NCBI RefSeq assembly: GCF_041296385.1
Contig: NC_091016.1
Span: 20,869,497-20,933,496 of the forward strand
DNA length: 64,000 nucleotides
Direction of reading: 5' to 3'
Source: Aphelocoma coerulescens
Lineage: Eukaryota > Chordata > Aves > Passeriformes > Corvidae
Shown: piece after piece, positions 50,301 to 60,700 of the stretch
How the letters are laid out: each line of letters starts with the position of its first letter
Position numbering within the stretch: position 1 is the first letter of the stretch
Notes under the pieces: generated by a model
Seen by the model: the letters and a program-made list of their open reading frames with translations, nothing else
Database searches by the model: none
What the model was told of the DNA's origin: nothing
Position numbers and translations under genes: made by a program

Positions 50301-53300
50301 CTCCTCATCCTGCAGTGGCTGCACACTGGAAGAATGCTCCCACTGGCATAAAAGCTGCTGCTCACTCCCAGTTCAGATAAGTCACCTAAATAGCAATGGG
50401 GAACTGATAGTACAGACAGTTTGAACACAAGAAAATTGTCTCAGACTTTTTCAGGACCAGGTTACCATCTCAGTCACCTATTTTAGGCTGCCAGAAAGCA
50501 AAGATTAGACAAAGTGACAGATACATTCCTATGAGCTTAAAAGTTGCCATTATTTCCTTTGTAACCGTCTGGTGCACAAAAACAGTGAGACTTGAATGTC
50601 ACACCTCCTCCCCAGTAACCCTGAAGGAGCATTTTGCAAAGGTCACCTTTGCAGCCTTTTCAGATGTCTCTGCTACCACTTTACTTACATTATTCCCTAG
50701 ATATCCCCAGTATAAAGGGGAAATATTTAGGAATAGAAATTTGCTGCACAGGTAAAGCTGCAAAGGGAAGATTCAGGGCTGGTAAAGATGACAAGTGTCA
50801 ATGTGCTTACAGAAAAACTGGGATCTTGCTTTGTTTATTCCTCTAAGTAAAAATGGTGCATCTGGCAACCTAGCACTTAAGATACTGGCAGAAAAAAAAC
50901 CAAATTATGCTGATTCTCTCTTAGCTGTTTCATGCACCCTGACCGCTGCAAGAGCTAGCAGAAACATCCTACTGTCTGTAAAGTTAGTTAGAATGGCTAC
51001 AAATAAATAGAAAGAGGAGTAACAGAAATGCTCTCTCTTCCTAATCAAAACCAAACAAGGCAACCATAATTCAACATGCCCTGAAAATGCCAGGGGACTC
51101 CTGTGGGGATCTGCCACCATTCCAGACTGAGTTTAAACTCATTTAAAAGATGTGAACTGTGTTTCTCAGGGTTAAACTTAGAGATGAATAAGGGTGTAGA
51201 GCCCTAGCATTGTGCCCTTTATGCCCAGGACAAGAGGAGAGTTGTTCCTGGCACTGCTGCAGCGTGTGCTGGGTTGGGCAGTGCTGCTCACGCGGGACGC
51301 GGCAGTTCCGCCGACGCACTTGTCAGCGAGGGCCCGGGGCTGCTCAGGCTGTTGGGGCAGATGGACATCCTCTAGGAAATCACAGGCTCCACTATTCAGC
51401 TTGGCTTTGCAAACCTCCATGAAGCTGGCATGGGCCAGGGGAAGTGAGCTTGCCCAGGATACGGCGCTTGACGTTGACATCAACCTCCCAGAACAGATTT
51501 GCATTTGGCAGCGCAGCTCGCCGGAAGGGATATTTTTACTGGCCTGCTCTGATTTTGGCTGGGCGGTCTCCCACCCCTTCCTTGCTGCCACCTCACTGCT
51601 CTAAAGCATGGAGGAGGTTTGTATTTTGTCCATGCATTCATTCCTCAGCTTCCCCAACTTTGGTGCATTACTGACACTTAATATCAGTATTGAATATAGC
51701 TGTGTCATCTGTAAAGCAAAATTGTGACCTTTCATTCACTGTCATATCCCTATTATTACACAATTCCAACATCAATTAGGAACTCAAAAATATGCTTTAC
51801 TCCCAAAAGCCATAGGAACTTCATTTTTGGCTTCTACTGTGCAATATACCCTACACAAATGATGTATATGTGTATGCGTAGTCTCTGTGCAACAGCTTAC
51901 TTAAAGATCTTTTGGTCATACATGATAAAACAGGTGAAAACCAAAAGCCATTCTCCACCTCTTCAGTTGTACAGGTGCTTCGAGGGAGCTACAAATTTGG
52001 TAGCAGTCTTAGTGGTAACATGTGGACCCAGAGACTCTAATCACTCTTTTTCTCAATAAACTTGCTCAACAACTTTGCTAACCTAATGCATTTGCTTAAC
52101 AGATCAAATAACCCCATTAAAAAAAATTTGAAATTCCAACAAAACTCCTGAACAACTAAGGTGGAGCAGCACTAAAAACCACCACAGAAAAGCAAGGCAT
52201 TTTCCTCAGCCTCCAGTATGGAAAAAATATAACAACAGCATAGATAGTGGTGTAGTCTTCACAATAAGAATGATCTAGCAAGGGAATTTTGAAATAGATA
52301 GGAAATGGAATAAGAGAAATCAGAAGAACTACAAGAAAGGAAAAATACAAAACTTGCGGAAACTTAAGGAAAACAATTTAAGTCTTTACTCCGTGTAACT
52401 TAGTATTGGTTTGCAGCCGTACCACAGACAATTCAGAGAAACCAGCAAACAAGGCACTAAGTACTGGAGCCAAGAAATGCAATTCACTCTGTGCTAAAGT
52501 CCACAAATTACTATATTCGTTTCTGGATTTTTGCCAAAAACATATGGCCAGGCTCAAACCAGAAGGTGTTCCAAGGTCCTGGGCATTACAGACTCGCAGC
52601 ATGAAAAATGTCTCACCACCTGAAAGCTTCCCAGGTCTTCACTGGCAAGGAATCATTTAGTTCGTGGGATGGAATTTAAAATGAATCATTCTGGTGAAAA
52701 TACCATCTTGCTCATTTCCCATTTAACTTCTGATATACTTTAAGCAACAATCATCCAAGATAGCTGGGTTTAGGAATCAATTCATACATCCTTACACAGA
52801 CTTTACACTCTGTGCTATTCGGACTTCTGCCAGAGGTAGAATGTCAGTGACACTGAAGTCACTGACAGCACTTCCATTGACCTCAAGGATGGTAGAACTT
52901 CTCAATCCACCTTTTTTGGAAACCCAGCCAAACTGCTGCACAAGACTAACTGGTGTGTCCACAATGCTCAGATTTCCTGCACATACAGAACACAATTTCT
53001 AATCCTTATCCTTCCACTTTTTTTTAGAGGTTGCACACACTTTTCCCCCCTTTAGCAGGGAAGGGCATTCTCTAGAATTACCATTCTCTAGTAATGCAGC
53101 CACATGCACAGAAACAGTCCCAACAATTACTTTTTCAGAGGAGCTGCAAGGGTTTTGTTGGCTGCCTCCTGATGTACCCCACATGGTTTCATAAAGCTTT
53201 GCCCTCGGCCCCTGCTCTGTCTCATCTCGATCTGGTACTTAGATTGGAGGCATTACCTGAAGTTTCACCCAAAAGGGATTGAAAGATATGATCTGAAAAA

Positions 53301-56300
53301 AAGGGATTAGCCCTTATTAACTGCATGTGATTACATCTAATTATGCATCCCACTGGCAAAAAATGAAGTACAGTTCAGATACAGACAAAAAGAGAAAGCC
53401 AGTGTGGAAAAGCATAGCAGAAGACTGTAATCATTCAAGCTACCCCACAAGAGGAACTTCTCATGATTTTGTCAGACTTTTCCTGGATCTGCTGGTCAGA
53501 GCAACTTGCATGAGCAAGGTAAAACACTCTCTGGATTGAAAAACCATGTCAGAAATCAAAGAAAACAAAGAGAGAGCACTAAATCCAGAAATGCAAAATT
53601 ACTACTGGCTGAATGTGCAAAACAAGTGTAAAATTAATTTTTGTGCCAGAAAAGCTGATCAATTAGTTGCTGAAAAACAGCTAGTTCATAGTAGCATGAA
53701 ACAAAAGAATAACTAAACATTGTAGCAATACACACAACAAAAAAATAATTCTAAAATATCTCAAGATACTGAACATGTCAACCAAGAAGTATGAAAATAA
53801 TTTACTCTTCACCAACAAGTTCTGTCTGTCAAGCTTCTCCTTGGCTAAGACTGAATTTGGTGCTTTCTTCAACTCTTTATATTGAAAGGCTCAGAAAGGC
53901 TTTCTCGTGTGTATGTACACAAAACCCAGCCAAGCTGTGACACCATCTCTAACAGTGTGAAGACATAAGGAGCTTTAAGGAGAGGAAACAACTCCTCGAA
54001 GTAGTGGCAATGTGTGGCCCCTGGCAGAAGGGTGTCAGCAGAGTGAGAAATCCTTTTACTACGTGGAGCTGCTATAGTTGACATGGCTGTTGAGAGAAAA
54101 AAACCCCAATTTTCAGTAGCTGTGATGAGAGAGAGGACAGATAAACAGGCAGTGGTCCAAGATTCCCTGGAGGATATATCCCACTTGGATTGCAGCAGGT
54201 TAGATTGTTCCCTTATTTGTGTCACCAGACTTTGGTACTTCACTTAAATGATCAACCTGGCACAGAAGCAAGTTCAGAAGAATGTGATTTTCAACCTGAG
54301 GCATCTGTATTTTGGTCTGTTCTGTGCACCTCTGTTCTCAGCTGCTCCACATGGGTACCTTCTGTAATGGCAACAGAGGATGGTTGAACCCCCTCTGCAT
54401 TTCCCCCTTGCAGTAAAGCCATGCTGGCAACTCTTAACTTTCTGTGTCGTCTCAAATGTACAAGGTCAAAAAATAAACCCTCTTGCACTGTGACTGGGAT
54501 TTCTTGCTAAATCAGCATTACTCCAAGACATAAAGCACAGCTGAGTTTCTAAACATTGTCCTTAGGCTGTTTGTCTCCTCTGAATTCCTGTTGAGTATTG
54601 ATTTGGGATTTAAAGGTCCAGCTGCCCACCTAATCAGGTTGTGTATACAAAGTTTGACTGATTAATGGGTTATTCTAAATGAGCAGCTACCTCAAGGACT
54701 AAAGAACATGGACAACATGAACTTTTCTTCTCTTGCTTCATGTCACAAGGTTTTAGATCAAAATACACCTTTACAGAAACACAGGCTTGCCCTTCAAGAT
54801 ACAACCACCAACCAAATTTTTTTCTGTGAATTTGCTTTTTCAGACATTTCTAAGGCAATTTGGCTAAGCCTTAGTTATAAGCAATCTTAAAATACCAGAA
54901 AAAATACTTGGTATTAAACTTGAGGCCACATGTTGGCTTTTGAGATGTTCGTAAGTCCAGCAGACCTTGTATTAAGCAAATGGAATTCATTTTGTACACG
55001 CTTAATCTAGATGCATCTCTCCACAGGTGAGCTACCATCTAGGCAGGTTTAATGGACAATTCCTCAGGCTGCCCTGGCAATTACTCCTCTGCTGACCTAA
55101 AAGGATCATTAATATTAGGGAGTTGAGATGCAATTCAATTTCCATTTTGGCTCAGCCCTAAGCTTCTCCTAAGTGGATGCTGTCAGCTGTGTCAAATTAT
55201 ATATGATGCCTAGGTGATGTGGAGAATTATTAGGAAGAGAGCTGGGAATGGTAAGCTCAATCCAAAAACTTTTCAGCCTGAACTTGAAGAGTGGCCTAAG
55301 ATACCAACGGGCCAGAGCCATTTGGCATGGTAACAACCACCCAAAATATTTTTTTCTGGGGTAAGGTGCCGTGGGAAGAGCAAAATCAGGTATTGATTAG
55401 CCCAGAGCAGTAAGAGAAGATCTGCTGTATAGAATGGCACATTAAGTGATTTAAACGAATACAATAAAAAAAACCCCAAAAGGCTTAATGGCAGAACTCT
55501 GAGGAAGCCCAGCTAGCAAATGCAAACAGCATTACACAACACACCCAGTATGCCAAAGGAAAGAAGGTTTGATGCTCAGCCCCACAACTGCAGCAATAAT
55601 AGCTCACATCCAGTTCAGCCTTTTCACAATAATGAAAAAAGCCCCAAAACCATAACTTCTCTCTCAACACAATGGTTATAACCTGTAAACCAGAATAAAA
55701 CTGAACCGTCTCCCCCTCTTTACTATCCTCTGACAAACGCACCAAAAAACACCTTTTCCCCCTGCCTTTCTAGCTAATGGGGGAGAATGAAACATTTCTG
55801 TACAGATGGAAGCTGCTGATTCCTTGCTTTAAAAGCCCGTTAACCTCTTTTGGCAACCCTCATCCTCACCTTTTCCTTTGCCCACTATCACGACACACCT
55901 GTCCCACCTGATGCCAGCTCTGGCTTTGCCAGCAGAATTCCCATGGTGCACGCAGGCGCCAGACTGCCACGGCATTTTAACTCTTCTTGGGGAGAATAAG
56001 GAGCTGAAAAGATCACCAGCCTCCCCAGAGGAGCTGGGTGCTCTCACACAAACACACACCTTTCTGCTCGTTTTCAGGTAACATGAAAAGCTTTGTAACC
56101 CGTGCTCGTTTAAATCAGATGCCTTGGAGGTTTGTTATTTGAAAAACAAACAAGTAAATAAATAAAAGGAAACACCTCACTCTTCATGTTAGAAACAAGC
56201 AAATAAACAATCAACCTTTGAGAAAATACACAAACACTTTCATTGTCATAAGCATGCAGCGATTTACCCTCCCCCAAAAGATTAGAAGGAACTCATTTAA

Positions 56301-56454
56301 AAATGAAGCTACATTGCATTATATATCACCACATTTTAGTCCATCAGATACAGTCATTCATTTATATGCAATTTTTCTTATCAAAACATGCATATAACTC
56401 ACAGGAAGTCCCGTTGTGCAAATGCTCACTGAAAAAAAAATCAAATCAAAACAA

Positions 56455-56492
56455 GTACACACATACGTACACACACACATGTACACACATAT
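56455..56492. repeat. Imperfect CA repeat
   Basis: Alternating ACAC with TACG and ATGT interruptions, about 38 bp, in the gamma intron roughly 600 bp from the gamma exon. Confidence 0.85.
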
Positions 56493-56965
56493 TCTAAGCC
56501 AAGATGAAAAGCATGCATGGTCAGGGTTTAAGCATAATTTAAGCCAAAATAATTGCTAGATTGTTAAAAAGAAAGCAGCCTGGCAACTATTTGAAGCAGG
56601 TTTTATTCATGCTTTTATTTGATTCTTCTCAATTCTCCTTTCCTTTTAGACTCATTAGTAGCAAATATGCTCAAAAAAAAAAAAAAAAATCTCTATTGTT
56701 TAAGAAAAAGCAAAAGAGAAAAATAAACAGTAGCATCCATGCTCTGGTTACCAAAGCGTTATTTTCTTGGAGCAGAAAAGAAAAAAAAAAACAACAAAAA
56801 AACAACTTAGAAGCTTTTCTAGATTTAAAACAGATATCGTGCAGAAATTCGATCTTAATATTAATGACATGCAATCTCCAAGGAGATGTATTCTAATTTT
56901 TTTTGGTTTTTTTTTTAAAAAAAAGTAATTTTCAGTAAATCGGTGCAAATGCCTCTTTTTGGTTG

Positions 56966-56993
56966 TTTTTTTTTTTTTTTTTTTTTTTTTTTT
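56966..56993. repeat. T28 tract just downstream of the gamma exon donor
   Basis: An uninterrupted run of 28 T (28 A on the NRXN1 strand) lies about 97 nt inside the gamma intron. With the A21 tract in the leader it brackets the gamma exon with two long homopolymers, a setting where assembly or sequencing length errors are common. Confidence 0.93.
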
Positions 56994-57090
56994 CCTTTCT
57001 CCTCCTTGCTGTCAGCCTAAAGGTATCTTAAACCCTGCATGCGGCAGTGCTTCGCCTGTGCGCTGCATCGGCTGTGAGAGAAGAAGCTAC

Positions 57091-57123
57091 CTGCGAGTTT
57101 TCACAGTGCCATCTCATATCCAT
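57091..57123 (-). CDS. NRXN1: NRXN1 gamma-specific first coding exon (MDMRWHCENSQ)
   Basis: Eleven codons spell MDMRWHCENSQ and end exactly at a donor, CAG|GTAGCT (GT at 57089-57090). The phase is 0 and joins directly to the phase-0 start of the exon at 22890, giving ...[19 protein letters not shown] recall mammalian neurexin-1 gamma beginning MDMRWHCENSQ and running into the same stalk. The start ATG has a strong context, G at -3 and G at +4, and is the only ATG in this frame of the local open reading frame; the frame stays open upstream to at least 57417, but its first codon there is GTG. Spliced to the two downstream exons it gives 139 residues, or 142 with the splice-site-5 insert. The product would have a 37-residue stalk segment, no LNS domain and no obvious cleavable signal peptide. 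An abundant CpG island lies immediately upstream. Confidence 0.9.
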
Positions 57124-57284
57124 GTCTGCCTGGCTACCCTGCGTGCTTACGGCTTTTTTTTTTTTTTTTTTTTTCTTTCCCTTCCCTTCCTTTCTCTCCC
57201 CCCCCCCCCCTCCTCCTCCCCGCTTAATTCTTAATGGAAATCCTAGGAAATTTAGTCCATCCTCTGAAATCAATACTGGTGACA
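57124..57284 (-). other. NRXN1: Probable 5' leader of the gamma transcript with G13 and A21 tracts and a minimal uORF
   Basis: If transcription starts in the CpG island, this stretch is the 5' leader. On the coding strand it holds a run of 13 G (57198-57210) and a run of 21 A (57154-57174), the latter ending 30 nt before the start codon. An upstream ATG at 57260 is followed after one codon by a stop (ATG GAC TAA, 57252-57260), and no other ATG lies between it and the gamma start. In the gamma frame the leader has no stop codon, so near-cognate initiation could in principle extend the protein. The extent of the leader depends on the unknown start site. Confidence 0.5.
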
Positions 57285-57420
57285 GGCGCGCTGCCTGCCT
57301 CCGCGGGAGCCGGGGATGATAAATTGCCTGCGCATCCGCCCGGCCTATCAGTGCCCGGCGCTCCGCCCGCCCATGGCCGCGCCCGCCGCCGCCGCGGCCA
57401 CAGCGGGGCCGCCGCACGGC

Positions 57421-57470
57421 GCTGCGGAACGGCGCGGAGCGGCGCGGAACGGCGCGGAACGGCGCGGAGA
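57421..57470. repeat. Five tandem GC-rich decamers inside the CpG island
   Basis: Five consecutive 10-mers close to GGCGCGGAAC fill this stretch, with copies 3 and 4 identical. Each contains two CpGs. The array sits in the putative gamma promoter, so copy number could alter promoter strength or the leader. Confidence 0.9.
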
Positions 57471-57598
57471 GGGCGGCGGTGGAGCGGCGGGATGCAGCGG
57501 GGGGACGAGCGGCGTGTGTCCCGCCGCACCCGCACGCAGCTGTGCGGCACCGACCCCGCCGCCTCGGTCGCGTTCGCGTTTTAAAAAAAAACCACCCC

Positions 57599-57606
57599 GG
57601 ACGTCA
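57599..57606. promoter_or_regulatory. CRE-like site in the CpG island
   Basis: The minus strand reads TGACGTCC, a cAMP-response-element half-site TGACG with one mismatch to the full palindrome TGACGTCA. It lies about 480 nt upstream of the gamma start codon. A single 8-mer match is weak evidence by itself; its location in the only CpG island makes it worth listing. Confidence 0.3.
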
Positions 57607-57706
57607 ACCCGCCGAATTCCACAAACACCGCGGAACGGGATCGTGCGCCTTCGTGCTGGGGCTTTCTCCCCCCCCCCCCCCGCCCCCGCGCCCCTGGAAG
57701 CGCCCA

Positions 57707-57731
57707 GGCACGGCACGGCACGGCACGGCAC
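57707..57731. repeat. GGCAC pentamer repeat, five copies
   Basis: Five perfect copies of GGCAC lie at the far (upstream) edge of the CpG island, just after a run of 14 C at 57668-57681. This is ordinary simple-sequence DNA, probably length-variable. Confidence 0.92.
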
Positions 57732-57745
57732 GGATGCCGCGTGGA

Positions 57746-60700
57746 AACCTGCCAGGCACATCTGCCGTCTCGCTTGGCCACACACAGATCAGTGGCTCAG
57801 CGCTGCACACTAGTCACCAACCCCCCAAAATCCAGCCACAGCGTCCAGCACCATTTTATTTTTATTTGGCCCAGATTTTTTTTTTTTTTTCCTTCCTGAA
57901 CAGTTTTCATGAATCCCAACAGTTGTAAGATATCAAGCGCCCACCTTTAGGCTTTTCCGGAAGCCCTCAAAACTGCTTTGAATAATGGATGTCTATGCTG
58001 AGGAAAAAGACAAGCGAGATACGAAAAAGTCAGGTGATACCAACTTTGCAGTTCCCCTGACGGGAGCTCGGGGATGATAAAAACTTGCCCTGACATACCC
58101 TCACCCACCCATTTCAGTGGCAGCCTGCTGCCTTTTTCAAAAGGCATTTTGAACTTGCAACACCATTTGATAAACAGCATGTCTGCATGTTACTGCTAAT
58201 GGCCAAAGCACGTGGCAGTAAAGCAAAGCTGATGCAGTATCTTGATACTCTTCATCATGAAAAATAAATTGAAATGGATTGATAAGATCTACTCTCTATG
58301 AAAAAACATCTCCCTCCTCTAAACAGAGCCAGGTTCAACCCTGGGTTGTGTGGCTCAGTATATTTGGTAGATTTGCACAGTATTGCCTAGATTTTTAATA
58401 TTCAGTTATTAAATTATAAGCCAGTGTAATAGGTGTCTACCGTGTTCCTTTCCTGGTGAACTGAAAAATAAGTCTATGGACAGCTGCAGGGCTGCTTTCT
58501 GGACACGGGGGCTCTCCATTTACATTCATTTGGCTGCAATTCACTCACAACAGTTAACGCTGAAAGAAACACTGCACAGCTTGTTGGAGGTGGCATTCCT
58601 ATTTGTTAAATGTCTGTCTGGTGCTAATTAGAGGAAAGTCATTGCCCTGAGGCTCTTACACTTGCCTTATGGTGGAACCTGACTCCTGGCCCTAAAGCTG
58701 GCAAACTTTAAGAGGGTGTTCTAGTGGATGGAGCAGAAAGCACTGTGCTCACTTGTTCCACACATTGTTTTCTAAGCATGGGCCAGCAAAATTAAAAGGT
58801 CCCCTGGAGATGAACATCGTATTTTGATAGCTCTCACAGGTGAAAGTCTCTCAGCTTTTTCATTCAGAGCAGTTCCTGACCCTCTGAGGAGCAGCCTAGA
58901 AATCCCCAGCCTTGACTCTGCAGCTTTCCCCTTTTGGAAGACTGCAGAGGACACCATCTGTCCATAATTACGTGGTTGCTTGTCCAGTGTTTTGTGGCAA
59001 TGGTCAAACCTTCAAGCCTTGTTTGCCCATCCCTGCTCAGGGACCAGGGCAGAGGACATGGTTAGCAGCTGTGCTCTCACTGCCCTGCTGGCAGCAGCAT
59101 CCATTTCCCTGGGGTGCCTGACAATAACTCTTGTCGGGGCTGTGTCCTCAATGAAAGGAGTTCATTTGGGGGGAAAAACAAATAAGAAAAACACTCCTAT
59201 TTTAATTAAGAAAATCATCTAAATGAGAATAATAAATACCATTTCAAGAGGATCGAACAATGCAGTTCTTTCACATTCACTAAGCCAAACTTCCATTAAC
59301 CCCAGCATGTGCCTTCCTGAAAGACAGTACTAAATTATCTATAATATTTTGCTTGAGGCAGTATTTTTCAGAACCATGATTCCACAATAACACCATTAAC
59401 AGTAATGGACTGTCATAGGTCCTGTGTGCTGTTATTCAGGGGACTAACTAACACAGCAATAAAAGGAACGGTATAAAGATGGATGACAGATCCCAACTCC
59501 TCTCAAACGCTGAGCAGATGTCTGTGAGGATGAAATGCTGTTTGAGAAGCCTTGCCTTGAAGTGCTGCAGAGCACAGCTTGCTGTGAGCTGTGCTAGGTC
59601 AGAAAGCCATATCCTGCAGATTCTGGGTGTCCAGCAAAAGCTAGCTTGCAAGAGGATTCCTTCTAACCAAGTTCAGGGGGCCTTTTTGCCTTTCACAGAG
59701 ATGCAGCTGCCTGTGTATCATGTGTGATGTGCTATGGTGTGATGTGGAAATACAATAGACAGTGTGGCTGGGATAAATTTTACCCAAAGGATGTGAGGGC
59801 ACTTATGGGCTTAGTATGGCAAAGCAGTTAGAAATGATCTGACGTTACACTAAAGTACGTGTAGCTTTGCATTTAAGTGAACTCCAGAGTGCTTTGTTGA
59901 ATCAAGTCCAAATATACAAAAAATAACAGAAAATGCAAAAAAGCAATGAACCTGAATTTGCTTGACTACACACTCTCAAGCTGTACATGAGAGTTTTGCT
60001 GAATGTATGGATTTTGCCAGACATATATATAAAATATCACTTGAAAGCTTGCTTGTCAATGCAGTGAGGGATAGGAAATGAGTTGTATAGCATATATTTC
60101 ACATCAAGGGACGCCGTAGTAAATATCACAAAGACAAATCTCTATAGTTACTAAAATGCAGGAACATCATTATGCTTGAAAAACATAGACAAAAAAAATC
60201 ATGTTAAACCCACCATACACAACTGAGAACAGGGGAAGCCAAACTTGTGATTTGATTTAGATCTAAATATGCCACATATTTCATTAACTAGACAGAAACT
60301 GTACAGGCATATCATCATTAAAATCCTTGCTAGTGCACTGAACAGGCAGTTTTATAAAATGATTGTAATTTATCTAGGAAAAACATCTACTCAAGAGCAA
60401 AAAATCCCCCAATTATTATTTTTTTTTTTTAGATACCATTTTATCAAAATTTGCATCTGTAATTCAGACACAGGTGGAAGCCTTCAGTTCTTACACTTCA
60501 GCCTAAGGGCAAGCACAAATTAAGCTGCTTGAGATGAGAATGAGGTATTTTATATACTATCCACCACTTCAAATGTGCTTAATGAATGTGAAAATTATGT
60601 GAGTTTTAAATATAAATGTCTGTGCATCCTTAGGGATTAAATTATCTTTTCAACTTCAGAGTCAAATTGCTCTTATGGCCAGGGTGGGCCTCCACTGATG

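Larger units (their letters stand above)
22891..57090 (-). other. NRXN1: NRXN1 gamma intron 1 (34.2 kb), inside the longer alpha/beta intron
   Basis: The interval runs from the gamma donor to the stalk-exon acceptor. I found no other exon with NRXN1 similarity in it. It contains a CR1 tail near 32.3 kb, a decamer array at 24.8 kb, a possible old SINE and GA-rich stretch at 27.65-28.2 kb, a GC-richer block at 51.2-51.6 kb, poly(T) at 31690-31708 and a CA repeat at 56.46 kb. The remaining stretches are unremarkable AT-rich sequence. Open frames up to about 159 codons occur on both strands without recognisable domains or consistent splice sites and are treated as chance. Confidence 0.85.
57285..57745 (-). 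promoter_or_regulatory. NRXN1: CpG island, likely NRXN1 gamma promoter
   Basis: This is by far the most GC- and CpG-rich stretch in the window, set in AT-rich intron and directly upstream of the gamma start codon. It contains GC-box-like runs near 57668-57695, an NRF1-like TGCGCATCCGC at 57329-57339 with one mismatch in the core, and a CREB-type half-site (57599-57606). I saw no clear TATA box at a fixed distance, which fits a dispersed CpG-island promoter. Short overlapping open frames on both strands here are a by-product of GC richness. Promoter function is inferred from position and composition; no transcription start can be read from the sequence. Confidence 0.72.

Noticed and set aside
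57028..57417. 129-codon frame through the gamma exon as a longer protein
   Set aside because: It begins with GTG, has no ATG before the gamma start, and its end reads past the donor into intron. The middle is encoded by G- and A-homopolymers. Only 57091-57123 is supported as coding.
57316..57813. 165-codon plus-strand frame, with overlapping frames on both strands, in the CpG island
   Set aside because: Low-complexity Ala/Arg/Pro translation caused by GC richness and tandem repeats; stops are rare in all frames here.
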